From Capnocytophaga sp. oral taxon 878 (GTDB lineage Bacteria > Bacteroidota > Bacteroidia > Flavobacteriales > Flavobacteriaceae), in the NCBI RefSeq assembly GCF_002999135.1, contig NZ_CP027229.1:2062001-2126000 (forward strand): a DNA stretch of 64,000 nucleotides, in the 5' to 3' direction. Of this stretch, positions 43,775 to 53,026 are shown one piece after another. The notes under the pieces are model-generated. The model worked only from the letters and a program-made list of their open reading frames with translations, had not been told where the DNA came from and did not search any database. The position numbers were made by a program, and so were the translations under genes. The first letter of the stretch is position 1. Every line of letters begins with the position of its first letter.

Positions 43775-44500
43775 CTAATTCCTATCCCCTATTATCAAAA
43801 TTTCATCCTCCTCCAGCAGTGGTTCATTCCTAAAACGCAGCACCAACTGCGCCACTGTAATAGTATCTTTCTCACAATATACAGCTATACGATCTACATC
43901 CCCCTCCTCATAGTACACATCACGCACCTCACTACCATCAATATCATCTTTAGGCGATGGCACCCCAAGCGTGTAAGCCAAAAGTTTTAACGATGTATAA
44001 TGCTTGTAATCCCCAAATTTCCACAACTCCAACGTATCCAAATGCGGAACCTCCCAAGGCTTCTTACCAAAAAACTGCAACTTCTGAGGGATCGCAATAC
44101 GATTAATAATCATCCGCCGTAACAAATACGGAAAATCAAACTCCTTACCATTATGCGCACATAACAAATGATTCGGACGTGAAAAATGCTCCTCTACCAA
44201 ACGCACGAAGTCCATCAGTAGTCTCCTTTCCTCTCCCACAAACGAACGCACCCTAAAGGTACGCTGTTGGTGCCTGAATGAAAAATAACCCACCGATATG
44301 CACACTATCTTGCCAAATTCAGCCCATATCCCAGCCCGCTCATAATACTCCTCAGCACTATACTCATCCTTGCGCAAATAACGCGTCTTTTCCTCCCACA
44401 ACCCCTGCTCCTCCTCCGTTAGCTCAGCATATAACTCGTGTTGTGGCACCGTCTCTATATCAAGAAACAATATATTCTCAAGATTAATCCTATGAAGCAT
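43775..44500 (-). CDS. 3'-5' exonuclease, DnaQ-like (predicted PolB-type)
   Basis: 241 residues with the DEDD exonuclease motifs: LFLDIETVP (motif I, D and E about residues 13-15), LLCAHNGKEFDFPYLLRRM (motif II) and YCEKDTITVAQLV (motif III). This matches the free-standing predicted 3'-5' exonucleases related to the proofreading domain of family B polymerases. Role in DNA or RNA repair is not specified. It has its own promoter, immediately followed upstream by the long dispersed repeat. Confidence 0.85.
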   Translation of the reverse strand: MLHRINLENILFLDIETVPQHELYAELTEEEQGLWEEKTRYLRKDEYSAEEYYERAGIWAEFGKIVCISVGYFSFRHQQRTFRVRSFVGEERRLLMDFVRLVEEHFSRPNHLLCAHNGKEFDFPYLLRRMIINRIAIPQKLQFFGKKPWEVPHLDTLELWKFGDYKHYTSLKLLAYTLGVPSPKDDIDGSEVRDVYYEEGDVDRIAVYCEKDTITVAQLVLRFRNEPLLEEDEILIIGDRN

Positions 44501-44524
44501 ATACCCTTTTAATAATCAATGCCG

Positions 44525-44554
44525 CAAAGATAGTCAATAATTAACAATTAGCAA
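44525..44554 (-). promoter_or_regulatory. Exonuclease promoter
   Basis: On the minus strand TATCTTTG at 44532-44525 and TTG at 44554-44552, spacing 19. Confidence 0.75.
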
Positions 44555-44699
44555 CTCACCACCCCCAAAGTCACAGCATTTTCCCCCACACCCCAGCACC
44601 CCACCTCATAAAACTCATTGCCAAAAATTCATCTTTTTTCCATTTTTATTGCCAATATTTCAAAGCCAAGCACCACTTATTTTCTTTTTTGGCAGAAAA

Positions 44700-44935
44700 T
44701 ACAATCCCTTAATAATCAACCCACTTCAAGTTCGCTCTTCCCCCAACCACCCCCCAGCAATCCCTTAGGATAAACGAACCTATAACGAAGGATAAACGAA
44801 CTATAAACGAAGGATAAACGCCACACCACTGATTATCAGCCGTATCACCCCCTTACTCTCCTATTGCAGAATTCGCAACAAAATCCCCAAAAAACCACAT
44901 TTTCCTCATCACCTCTCCCCACCTTATCTCTTATC
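44700..44935 (-). repeat. Long dispersed repeat, copy 5 (core 44764-44820)
   Basis: On the + strand the order is CAATCCCTTAATAATCAACC, CCCTTAGGATAAACGAACC, more ACGAAGGATAA units, GATTATCAGCC, GCAGAATTCGCAACAAAATC, a CCACATTTTCCTCATCACC block and a C/T-rich tail, as in copies 2 and 6. It lies in the 524-base gap between ccsA and the exonuclease gene. Nothing else was seen there except the ccsA terminator and the exonuclease promoter. Confidence 0.85.
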
Positions 44936-44950
44936 TATTAGCCAAAAAAA

Positions 44951-44989
44951 ATAGGTAACCAACAGCCTTTCTCACTGTTAGTTACCTAT
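44951..44989 (-). terminator. Terminator after ccsA
   Basis: ATAGGTAACCAACAG pairs with CTGTTAGTTACCTAT with one mismatch. The minus strand continues TTTTTTTGG. It is 35 bases from the ccsA stop. Confidence 0.9.
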
Positions 44990-45024
44990 TAATATACAAG
45001 TTGGCCAAATTGCCAACCCAACAA

Positions 45025-45819
45025 TTATCCCGAGTAAGTATGCACGCTCATTTGCGCTGTTGGCAAGTAATTCACGCCAAACCAACAAATCAACAATAAA
45101 ATAAACGACACTCCTACAATTATAAAGCTCTGCAAAGGTTTGCTCTCACGATGATTGTATTTATGATGCAAATACACCAAGTACCCCAGCCACGTAATAA
45201 AAGCCCACGTTTCCTTAGGGTCCCACGTCCAGTAATGCCCCCAAGCCTCTTTAGCCCAAAGAGCCCCAAAAAGCAATCCAAAAGTAAGAAACACATATCC
45301 CACTTTTATAAGCTGGTCAGTAACCGCAAATACCGAGCGCACCTCCAGTCCCTTTTTATATCTATAAATACCATAAAAAGCAGTAAGCGAAGACATCCCA
45401 AGCATCGCATACGCAAAAATATACACAATAACGTGAGGGATAAACCACACACTCTGTAGGGCAGGCATCAGCGCCTTATTCATCGTATCAGGATGCGTAT
45501 AAGTAAGCACCACAAACACAATCCCCATCACCGCCGAATAACTAAGTATCCATTTATGCCTATAAAGCAGATAGATAGCATAACCTATCAAGCCCATAAA
45601 GAATGAATACCATATACGCGTCTCTGCCAATGTACGCAAAGGCGGACGCTCCAAACTATGCCAAAGCGCAGCTATAAAGCCACCTATGGTAAGCGTAGCT
45701 ACTATGTGTGAAGCTATACTCACAGCCCTTAAGCCCTTGCTCTTGCTGTAAATAAGCGAACCCGAAAGCACCCACAATGCTACTGTTATATAAGTTACTA
45801 AATCAAAATAATGCCACAT
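45025..45819 (-). CDS. ccsA: Cytochrome c biogenesis protein CcsA
   Basis: The haem-exporting half of System II cytochrome c maturation. 264 residues with eight predicted membrane helices. The haem-binding tryptophan-rich loop is WAKEAWGHYWTWDPKETWAF (about residues 187-206), with conserved histidines in flanking helices. It follows resB by 11 bases; both lie after nrfHA, whose products need haem attachment. Confidence 0.93.
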   Translation of the reverse strand: MWHYFDLVTYITVALWVLSGSLIYSKSKGLRAVSIASHIVATLTIGGFIAALWHSLERPPLRTLAETRIWYSFFMGLIGYAIYLLYRHKWILSYSAVMGIVFVVLTYTHPDTMNKALMPALQSVWFIPHVIVYIFAYAMLGMSSLTAFYGIYRYKKGLEVRSVFAVTDQLIKVGYVFLTFGLLFGALWAKEAWGHYWTWDPKETWAFITWLGYLVYLHHKYNHRESKPLQSFIIVGVSFILLLICWFGVNYLPTAQMSVHTYSG

Positions 45820-45830
45820 AATATTATAAG

Positions 45831-47054
45831 TTAAGAATTAGAAGTTTGTTCTTTCTTGTCTTTAGCCTGAAATAAAAAGGCTACACCACCCAATAGCAGT
45901 AAGAAAATACCCACATACACTACCGGTAACCAAGGGTCTGATATAAGCTCAATAACACTCAACTCCGACCATCGCCCCATACGCTCATCATAACTAAGCT
46001 GATATATACGCCAGCCATCTACCGTAATAGGGTGATTTACCTCTATCTTCTCTTCCAAAACACCTTCCTTACCTTTCTCATAAATACGTACCTGCGACTG
46101 GAATTTGCGCGCCTCAGGCGGTGCCATTACCAGCGTATGCATATCGTCTAAATGAATAGCTCGAGGCGACAACTGGAAGTTCCCTGCCGAAATCCAATCC
46201 GTTTTCTTAGTATGAGTACGAAGATCCTCTATCGTTACCTTAGCAGCATTAGTAGCCCCCCACATAAGGTGATGGGTATAAGTACTATCCGTATCAGGAA
46301 TAGCCTTCTCAAGATACTGATGAAGCGTAATTTTCCAATGTAACAAAGTTGCATTATCACCCTCTTTCTCCAGCATAAAACCCTGTGGTTTCTCTTTAGG
46401 TAAAGCTGTACCACTAGTATCTATTACAAAAAGTTTATTAGGATAAATATCTATACTGAACTCCTTAAGCTCCAAAGCTATAGGCAGTTCAGCCATCTTG
46501 TTATCATCAGTATAAGCACGCCATTCAGGCTTATCCTTGTAAAGGTTCATTTTTAGCCGAACCAAATCACCTTGTCCCAATACTCCGGCAAACATAACAA
46601 GCCATAAGCCAAAGTGGTTCAAAAGGAATGGAATATTCTTAGCCTCATACACCAACGAACGCTTTAGTATAGCAAACCAAAGATTCATCAATGCCAACAC
46701 GAAAATAACACCAAAATACCACGTTTTAGTAATATCATCTAGCCCAAGTTTACCTATGAAACTATGAGCTACCTCCTCAGCATTTACATTAATACTGCCC
46801 AACCCTATAGTAAGTAACCCAAGGGTTACAACAGTAACTATAGCAAACGGAGCCGATGAAAACCTGCTTATAAAAGCCGATTTCCTAAACAAAAAATACA
46901 CAGCAGTGATAAGTACTACAAATACAAAACCACCGATAATATTATATGGGAAAGTAAACCAGCTCTTACTGATACTTCCCAAACTAACTTGCAGTATAAA
47001 GCCTATAACAAGCGATATACACGATACAAGTATAGAAAAAGGATATTGCTTCAT
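45831..47054 (-). CDS. Cytochrome c biogenesis protein ResB/Ccs1-like
   Basis: 407 residues with three N-terminal membrane helices (ILVSCISLVIGFILQVSLG; IGGFVFVVLITAVYFLF; FAIVTVVTLGLLTIGLG), a fourth around LLNHFGLWLVMFAGVLGQGD, a large periplasmic domain and a last helix (PVVYVGIFLLLLGGVAFLF). This fits the ResB partner of CcsA in System II. The C-terminal YQLSYDERMGRWSELSVIEL segment resembles other Bacteroidota members. No separate promoter was seen; a hairpin separates it from nrfA. Confidence 0.85.
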   Translation of the reverse strand: MKQYPFSILVSCISLVIGFILQVSLGSISKSWFTFPYNIIGGFVFVVLITAVYFLFRKSAFISRFSSAPFAIVTVVTLGLLTIGLGSINVNAEEVAHSFIGKLGLDDITKTWYFGVIFVLALMNLWFAILKRSLVYEAKNIPFLLNHFGLWLVMFAGVLGQGDLVRLKMNLYKDKPEWRAYTDDNKMAELPIALELKEFSIDIYPNKLFVIDTSGTALPKEKPQGFMLEKEGDNATLLHWKITLHQYLEKAIPDTDSTYTHHLMWGATNAAKVTIEDLRTHTKKTDWISAGNFQLSPRAIHLDDMHTLVMAPPEARKFQSQVRIYEKGKEGVLEEKIEVNHPITVDGWRIYQLSYDERMGRWSELSVIELISDPWLPVVYVGIFLLLLGGVAFLFQAKDKKEQTSNS

Positions 47055-47085
47055 TTGTTAGTGAAAAGTTTAAAATTAAAAGTAT

Positions 47086-47121
47086 AAACTTTGCCAAAGT
47101 TCTAAAACTCTGGCAAAGTTT
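47086..47121 (-). terminator. Hairpin between nrfA and resB
   Basis: AAACTTTGCCA pairs with TGGCAAAGTTT around 14 bases. On the minus strand it is followed by TATACTTTTAATTTTA, a weak T-run, so readthrough into resB is plausible. Confidence 0.6.
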
Positions 47122-47161
47122 ATTATAGCCTATACGACTCGCACTTGCCTATGCGGCTCGT

Positions 47162-48628
47162 TTATTTTTGTGTTACTAAGCGACCTTTTTCTTTAGCCTC
47201 TTTAATCCATTTAGGAACGATAGTTTCTAAGAATTTTTTCTTAGCAGCTTCTTCTTTAGGGATATCTAGACCAATTTCTTTTTGAGCTTTAGCTTTAGTG
47301 CTGATATCAGGCATTACGAAAGCTGTTTTGATGTTTAGTTTTTCTTTAAGCACATCTAAATTATTTTCAGCTTGATAAGCATAGATAAGACCATCGCTAA
47401 GGAGGCGTTCAGATTCGATAGGAGCGTGGAAAGCGGCACCGTGTGAAGAGTGTACCATATCCCAACGCCATTGTGATTTGCGGATAAGTGCCAAAGTAGG
47501 TTTCATTTGTTCTTCAGTAGCACCGTTATCCCACAAGAATTTAGCTTTGAAGTGTACTTTTGCTAATTGTTTTTCGAGTTTCATACGCATACCATATACA
47601 GCATCTTGGCGATCGTATACGTTTTTCACCAATTCTTCTTCACTTTGGCGGTGACAAGTTTGGCAACTTGCAGACACGTTACGCAATGGACTGCTGATTT
47701 GGTGATCAGTAAATTTCACAGCGCCATCAGTTTTGTAAGGCATATGGCAATCGGCACAAGAAACGCCACGTTGTCCGTGAATACCGAGTTGAGAAAGTTC
47801 ATAGTCGGGGTGTTGTGCTTTGAGGATAGGAGTACGGCTAAGTGGGTGTACATAGTCAGTCCAACCTTCTGCATCGTAGTACTCTTCCATCTTTTCAACA
47901 GTCATACCTTTATCCCAAGGGAAAGTAAGATATTTTTTATCACCTTTGAAGTAGTACTCTATGTGGCATTGCGCACAGACGAGAGAACGCATCTCTTGAT
48001 GAGTAGCTTTATTGATATCGCGACCTTGACGTTTGAAGGCTTCTTGTAAAGCCAATTGACTTACTTGCAATTTCATAGTTTTAGTATCGTGGCAAGTAGC
48101 ACAACCGATAGGGTTTACGATTTGGCTACCCCATTGATCCCAAGGAGCACTATAGTAAGTTTCAGCACCTACTTCTTTCATAAGGCGAGGCACATCAGGG
48201 CTTTTACAAGTCCAGCAAGTACCTGGTTGAGGAGAGTGGGTAGAATCGGTAGGCGCACCAGTACGGAGAATTTTGGTAACATCCTCAATAGCGTGCATGT
48301 GTCCGCGAGGAGCGTTGTATCCCTTAGAGAAAGCATAACCAGCCCAAAGGATTACCATTTCGGGGCGCAAAGCGAGCAAATCATCATCTTGACTGCTCAT
48401 ATACCTAGAGCGGAATGTAGTGTCGGCAGTTGCTGCCCACGAAGCGTATTCACGAGGATAGAACGGTTCAAAGAGCTCGTTTTTGCATTCCTGATCGGGG
48501 AGGTTATTACCGCCTCTTGCGATAAACTGAGCTTCTGTAGATCTATTCATTATTGAATTAGCCAATAGACCTAATAAAAAGGTAACCACTGCTAATAAAC
48601 CTGCAATTAACCAATGTTTCTTTTTCAT
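47162..48628 (-). CDS. nrfA: Ammonia-forming cytochrome c nitrite reductase, catalytic subunit
   Basis: Reduces nitrite to ammonium with six electrons in the periplasm. 488 residues with an N-terminal anchor or signal (LIAGLLAVVTFLLGLLANSI), the unusual active-site haem site CWTCK with lysine as ligand, then CATCH, CAQCH, CADCH and CQTCH: the five-haem set of NrfA. Conserved YY/HG segments such as HSSHGAAFHAP and the calcium-site region are present. It follows nrfH by 28 bases. Confidence 0.97.
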   Translation of the reverse strand: MKKKHWLIAGLLAVVTFLLGLLANSIMNRSTEAQFIARGGNNLPDQECKNELFEPFYPREYASWAATADTTFRSRYMSSQDDDLLALRPEMVILWAGYAFSKGYNAPRGHMHAIEDVTKILRTGAPTDSTHSPQPGTCWTCKSPDVPRLMKEVGAETYYSAPWDQWGSQIVNPIGCATCHDTKTMKLQVSQLALQEAFKRQGRDINKATHQEMRSLVCAQCHIEYYFKGDKKYLTFPWDKGMTVEKMEEYYDAEGWTDYVHPLSRTPILKAQHPDYELSQLGIHGQRGVSCADCHMPYKTDGAVKFTDHQISSPLRNVSASCQTCHRQSEEELVKNVYDRQDAVYGMRMKLEKQLAKVHFKAKFLWDNGATEEQMKPTLALIRKSQWRWDMVHSSHGAAFHAPIESERLLSDGLIYAYQAENNLDVLKEKLNIKTAFVMPDISTKAKAQKEIGLDIPKEEAAKKKFLETIVPKWIKEAKEKGRLVTQK

Positions 48629-48656
48629 CGCTGTATAAATTATATTTCGTTTTTTT

Positions 48657-49274
48657 TTAATTATTTGATTTTTCTCTGTTTTTCACCATTTTGTCAAGCC
48701 AATCGGGAGTGTTGCTCGGCATATTGTCCACAATAGGCACAGGCGAATGAGGAGCCGCATTAAGCCCTCTCACACGGCTGTGAGGTACATCGCGGTGGCA
48801 GTCCCAGCATAGCCTACCATTATCGGCGTGTGCCATTTCAGCAGTAACTTTACCTGCTCGCACTTCGCTTACAAGGGTGCTATGGCAGCGTATACAGTTT
48901 TCTTGTACCACCTTTTGTCCTGGAGCGTGTATTTTAATCACTTGAGGTTCCATACGTAAGGTGAACATAGTAGCGTGTCGAAGCCCGTCAGTGGCTTTGA
49001 AATAGTACTTACGCAACACGTTGTCGTGAGGCACGTGGCAGTCGTTACATACAGTATTTCGCCCATGAGACGAGTGAAACCAAGTAGCATACTCTGGTTC
49101 CATAATATGGCAGTTCACACACGCTTTAGGATCATCACTTAGATAGGAATGTGCTTTAGAGATATAAAATATATATCCCCCAAGCCCTATCAGTATCCCT
49201 ACTAACGATGGAATCAGAAAGCGAAACCATCTGTTCTTCTTAGTAGATGAAGGGTTGTTATTCGTTGTTGCCAT
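48657..49274 (-). CDS. nrfH: Cytochrome c nitrite reductase small subunit
   Basis: The membrane-bound NapC/NrfH-type quinol oxidase that feeds NrfA. About 205 residues from ATG 49274 (MATTNNNPSS), with one membrane helix (FLIPSLVGILIGLGGYIFYI) and four haem sites: CVNCH, CNDCH, CIRCH and CWDCH. An earlier ATG at 49316 is in frame but lies inside the promoter, so the shorter start is used. Confidence 0.95.
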   Translation of the reverse strand: MATTNNNPSSTKKNRWFRFLIPSLVGILIGLGGYIFYISKAHSYLSDDPKACVNCHIMEPEYATWFHSSHGRNTVCNDCHVPHDNVLRKYYFKATDGLRHATMFTLRMEPQVIKIHAPGQKVVQENCIRCHSTLVSEVRAGKVTAEMAHADNGRLCWDCHRDVPHSRVRGLNAAPHSPVPIVDNMPSNTPDWLDKMVKNREKSNN

Positions 49275-49305
49275 TATATTATTTGTTTTTCGTGTCTTTA
49301 CGAGG

Positions 49306-49336
49306 CAAAAGTACAACAGTTTTTTTACACTTCCAA
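49306..49336 (-). promoter_or_regulatory. nrfHA promoter
   Basis: On the minus strand TACTTTTG at 49313-49306 and TTG at 49336-49334, spacing 20. The leader to ATG 49274 is about 25 bases. No obvious operator palindrome was seen next to it. The 320-base gap upstream to purK holds only this promoter and the purK terminator. Confidence 0.75.
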
Positions 49337-49574
49337 ATGAAAATAAAGATAGTAGTCTATTTTATTCTTATTTTAAATAGAAACTGTTAATTAAATGTTG
49401 ATTTTCAGGTTATTAAACAAAAGCAGCCCTGTTATCATTCTTACAGAAACTATCAAGCAAAGATAATATACCTGCTGCAAAGGTTCAAAAAAGAAACTTT
49501 TAGCTAACTATCATAAGTATGTATACACCCAATAATAGCCATAGGATGAGTGTAGGAAAATGAATAAATACAGA

Positions 49575-49612
49575 ACAAAAAAGGCTGCTAAACTCACGCC
49601 TAACAGCCTTTT
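49575..49612 (-). terminator. Terminator after purK
   Basis: AAGGCTG (49581-49587) pairs with CAGCCTT (49604-49610). The minus strand continues TTTTTTG. It is 25 bases from the purK stop. Confidence 0.85.
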
Positions 49613-49636
49613 AAATATTTCTAATCCTGATGATTA

Positions 49637-50794
49637 CTAACGGCTTACTACTAAAATAGTGTTCTTTACCTTTTCGGCAATAGCCCTTGCGCGCTCAATA
49701 TCGGAACTTACAATTGTTACGTGTCCCATCTTGCGGAAAGGACGTGTTTGGCGCTTGCCATAAATGTGAGGTGTAACACAGTCCATAGCTAATATTTGTT
49801 CTATATTTTCATATACTACATCGCCTTGGTAGCCCTCGGCTCCTACAAGGTTCACCATTACGCCTGCAACCTTACTATCGGTACAGCCCAAAGGCAAATT
49901 CAATATCGCTCTTAAATGCTGCTCAAACTGGTTGGTATAAGCGGCCTCGATACTATAATGCCCCGAGTTATGCGGACGTGGTGCTACTTCATTCACTAAT
50001 ATATCACCATCGGCTGTTAGGAAAAGTTCGACTGCTAAAAGTCCTACCACCTGAAAAGCGTTGGCCACCTGCATAGCTACACTGCGTGCTTTTTGGGCTA
50101 TAGCATCGTTAATACGGGCTGGACACAATACATATTCCACTTGATTGGCTTCGGGGTGGAACTCCATTTCAACCACTGGGTATGTGCGTACCTCGCCGCT
50201 GGCACTACGGGCTACAATTACAGCCAATTCTTTAGCAAAAGGCACAAGTGCTTCGGCAATACACTCACCATCGGGTAAGGAGGTAAGGTCGGAAAGTTGT
50301 CGCACTATTTTGACCCCATTCCCATCGTAGCCAAATCTGGCTGACTTCCATACAAAAGGCAATGTTACCGCCTTTGCCTCTATGGCTTGCTTTAATTCGG
50401 ACAGCTGATTGAACACCTTAAAATCGGCAGTAGGAATGTTATGAGCTGCATAAAACTGCTTTTGGGTAGCCTTGCTTTGGATACGCTCAATGGTTTGGGG
50501 TGTGGGGTATACCTTCACCCCTTCGGCTTGTAATTGCTTAAGGGCAGCTACGTTCACGTTCTCAATTTCTATGGTAAGCACATCAACATTTTTGCCGAAG
50601 TTATATACCGTATCATAATCGGTAAGGCTACCTTGTACAAAGGTATTACAAGCTATGCGAGAAGGGGCATCGGCAGCAGGGTCGAGCACCTTGGTTGCAA
50701 TATCAAACTTACGGGTTTCGGTGAGCAGCATTTTGCCGAGCTGCCCCCCGCCCAATATTCCAATAGTGAAATCTGATGAAAAATAATGGAGCAT
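49637..50794 (-). CDS. purK: 5-(carboxyamino)imidazole ribonucleotide synthase
   Basis: An ATP-grasp enzyme of purine synthesis that carboxylates AIR with bicarbonate. 385 residues: IGILGGGQLGKMLLTE at the start, FVWKSARFGYDGNGVKIV in the ATP-grasp lid and NEVAPRPHNSGHYSIEAA (about residues 263-280), the family hallmark. Eight bases separate it from the restriction gene upstream, so it may now be expressed from that operon. A terminator follows. Confidence 0.96.
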   Translation of the reverse strand: MLHYFSSDFTIGILGGGQLGKMLLTETRKFDIATKVLDPAADAPSRIACNTFVQGSLTDYDTVYNFGKNVDVLTIEIENVNVAALKQLQAEGVKVYPTPQTIERIQSKATQKQFYAAHNIPTADFKVFNQLSELKQAIEAKAVTLPFVWKSARFGYDGNGVKIVRQLSDLTSLPDGECIAEALVPFAKELAVIVARSASGEVRTYPVVEMEFHPEANQVEYVLCPARINDAIAQKARSVAMQVANAFQVVGLLAVELFLTADGDILVNEVAPRPHNSGHYSIEAAYTNQFEQHLRAILNLPLGCTDSKVAGVMVNLVGAEGYQGDVVYENIEQILAMDCVTPHIYGKRQTRPFRKMGHVTIVSSDIERARAIAEKVKNTILVVSR

Positions 50795-50801
50795 AGAATA
50801 C

Positions 50802-51911
50802 TTATTTTACAATGAAAATACAATCAGCTAAAGCTGTGTATTTTTGAATATTATTTTTATAGGTAAACTCTATTTTTAGTGAGTGAGTTTCTTTCTTGCT
50901 AAAGCTATCTAAATACTGATGAATAGCGGGTTGAAGTATATTAATATTACGCTTTAGTTTCCACGAGTTTTCAAAATCATCAGTATCAACAAGTATTAGA
51001 AACAATCTGTTTTCAGCTCCAAAACGCATCTCTCCTTGATTTTCATAAAGCCACTGTATAAGTAACTTAGGATTTAGTTGTGCTTGAGCTATAACACTTA
51101 AACGCTCTTTTTCTAACTGCTTTAATATAGCTATAGAGGATGTGTCATTTCTGTCTTTTAACTTTTCTATGATTTCGTATTGTATAGTAGCTGGTTTAGC
51201 TTTTTTATCAAAGAAAATTCCCAGTTCAGCAGCCTTATTTTTCAAAAAAGTAAGCTCGGAAGGCAATCCTATTTCCTTTCTTTTTTGCTTCATATATTCA
51301 TTGGGAAAGTAAGTAACTTTTAAGTCAAAAGGGATATTATTAATGATGAAATCTACATTTTTTATTTGCCCAATAGTAGGTAACACAATAGGATGTTGCT
51401 TAAAGATGTTTTCTATCAAGATACTGCTCCAGTGATTATACCAGCTACTTAGCACATAATTTTGTACAGTAGTATTAATTTCGGTGTCGAATTTAGATAA
51501 TAGTTCTTGATATGAAGGTTGTTTTACCTTTACATACTTACTTATAAGATACTTATCTAATGAGTTCTGATAGTCTCCTCCCCATTGAAAATAGTTGAGT
51601 TTGTAAAGTTCGGAAATGAGTTGCTCTTGATTAGAATCCTTAATTTGTTTGTAACTTATTTGTTTTATAAAGCTATCCAACATAGCGTGAGATTTAGGAA
51701 TATCTTGTTCTAATAAATTGAATAGTTCTTCAAATTGCAAACTCAATGTAGTGTGTTTTAAATCTATATGGTATAAACTAAGGAACTTAGATAGTAATTC
51801 TTTGCGTAAAATAGATTTAATTTTAAGCCACAACAAAGCACTACTATCAGTATTAAATACTGCTAATTGTTGTTTTTGTTGTGATTCTTTCCAATGTTTA
51901 AAGTTGTCCAT
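50802..51911 (-). CDS. Type II restriction endonuclease (putative)
   Basis: 369 residues without signal or membrane segments. It overlaps the methyltransferase gene by 14 bases, the usual sign of a cognate restriction enzyme. A candidate PD-(D/E)xK site is VDFIINNIPFDLKVTYFP (about residues 185-202): an acidic residue, then D-L-K after a short strand. The rest is helical and is not recognised, so the recognition sequence cannot be named. Confidence 0.75.
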   Translation of the reverse strand: MDNFKHWKESQQKQQLAVFNTDSSALLWLKIKSILRKELLSKFLSLYHIDLKHTTLSLQFEELFNLLEQDIPKSHAMLDSFIKQISYKQIKDSNQEQLISELYKLNYFQWGGDYQNSLDKYLISKYVKVKQPSYQELLSKFDTEINTTVQNYVLSSWYNHWSSILIENIFKQHPIVLPTIGQIKNVDFIINNIPFDLKVTYFPNEYMKQKRKEIGLPSELTFLKNKAAELGIFFDKKAKPATIQYEIIEKLKDRNDTSSIAILKQLEKERLSVIAQAQLNPKLLIQWLYENQGEMRFGAENRLFLILVDTDDFENSWKLKRNINILQPAIHQYLDSFSKKETHSLKIEFTYKNNIQKYTALADCIFIVK

Positions 51912-53007
51912 AGGTCAATATTTCTTTTTTAGGAACAGCAAAGCTAATATGTAGTTTAGGTTTGCATACAAAAAGAATTTCCTTGCTCCCTGCCACACTA
52001 CCTTTGCCTCCCCTACCGTTATGGTAAGACTTAGCTTCTACTGTTACTTCTTTGTATTTAGAAATAAGAGTAGTGAGAATTTCTATAGATGGATAACTGC
52101 GGTCATTATAGCTGATAAGCCAATGTGGGATATCTTTACTGTACTCAAAAAGAGTTTCAAAAGATGTGATTACATCTCTTTTTTTATCAAAACCACTAAA
52201 CTGCTGTGGCTCATATCGTTTAATAGTATTAACAAACTGCTTATCCTTCCAATACTTAGTGAAAGTTTCGGGTAAGTGATAAAAACTTTGATAATCGGCG
52301 TGACTATCACAATAAGGAGGATCAAAATATGCAAGATCTACTCGGTCTAACAAAGGGAGTAAGTCTAAAATATTTTTTTGGTAACTTTTATTAGTAGCTT
52401 GATTATTAAAAACAGCGTTATTGTATTTAGGTAAAAGCTCTTCAAAAATATCTCGAATGGGGCGCGTTAAACTCCTATTACGCTTAACACGTTGAGGATC
52501 ATTGGCATAGTTCAAGGCTTGTGTATGAGCAAAATGCCCCATTGTAATCTTACGTGTCATACTCCTATTAAGTACTGCAAAAGCAAGAGCTTGCTTGTAT
52601 TTTGAAGCTAATAAAGGAATGTTTGCTCTAAAATTATCTAAGAAAAAAGCTTCACTTTTTTCAAAAAAAATATCTGTATAAAGATCGGAAATAAGAGTGT
52701 ATTCGCTTTTTTGAGGAGACTCTGAAAGCAATAAAGATACATCATCAGGAGTAAGGGTATCTTGACTATTCTCAATGAGTGCTAATCCTATTTGGTGATT
52801 AAAGTTTAAAAAATCATTCGTAATCACTTGTAGCTGCATTTGTTTAAATAGGTAAGCTACTGATTGGGATCCTGCAAAAGCATCAAGAGCTATATACACC
52901 CCATTTGGGATAAATTTTTTTATCCACGCTAAATGGGTGTGTTTAGCTCCTAAATACTGAGGTTCAGGAAAAGAGTAGTTAAAATACTTATACTCGTTAA
53001 ATAGCAT
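51898..53007 (-). CDS. DNA adenine-N6 methyltransferase (D12 class)
   Basis: 369 residues of the Dam-like D12 class. The N-terminal FPEPQYLGAKHTHLAWIKKF and LDAFAGSQSVAYLF form the SAM-binding motifs X and I, and VDLAYFDPPYCDSHADY (about residues 220-236) has the catalytic DPPY. This domain order fits an adenine methylase of a type II restriction-modification system. It overlaps the putative nuclease gene; the pair sits between a phosphohydrolase gene and purK, neither of which has anything to do with it. Confidence 0.9.
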   Translation of the reverse strand: MLFNEYKYFNYSFPEPQYLGAKHTHLAWIKKFIPNGVYIALDAFAGSQSVAYLFKQMQLQVITNDFLNFNHQIGLALIENSQDTLTPDDVSLLLSESPQKSEYTLISDLYTDIFFEKSEAFFLDNFRANIPLLASKYKQALAFAVLNRSMTRKITMGHFAHTQALNYANDPQRVKRNRSLTRPIRDIFEELLPKYNNAVFNNQATNKSYQKNILDLLPLLDRVDLAYFDPPYCDSHADYQSFYHLPETFTKYWKDKQFVNTIKRYEPQQFSGFDKKRDVITSFETLFEYSKDIPHWLISYNDRSYPSIEILTTLISKYKEVTVEAKSYHNGRGGKGSVAGSKEILFVCKPKLHISFAVPKKEILTYGQL

Positions 53008-53026
53008 TTTTATATTATTAATAGCT

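Noticed and set aside
49400..49560. Possible FNR/CRP or NsrR operator upstream of nrfH
   Set aside because: I found no convincing palindrome of the expected spacing next to the promoter.
50534..50776. Antisense frames inside purK and other long genes, such as 14032-14367 and 47567-48049
   Set aside because: They follow codon periodicity of the opposite strand and have no promoter, start context or recognisable product.
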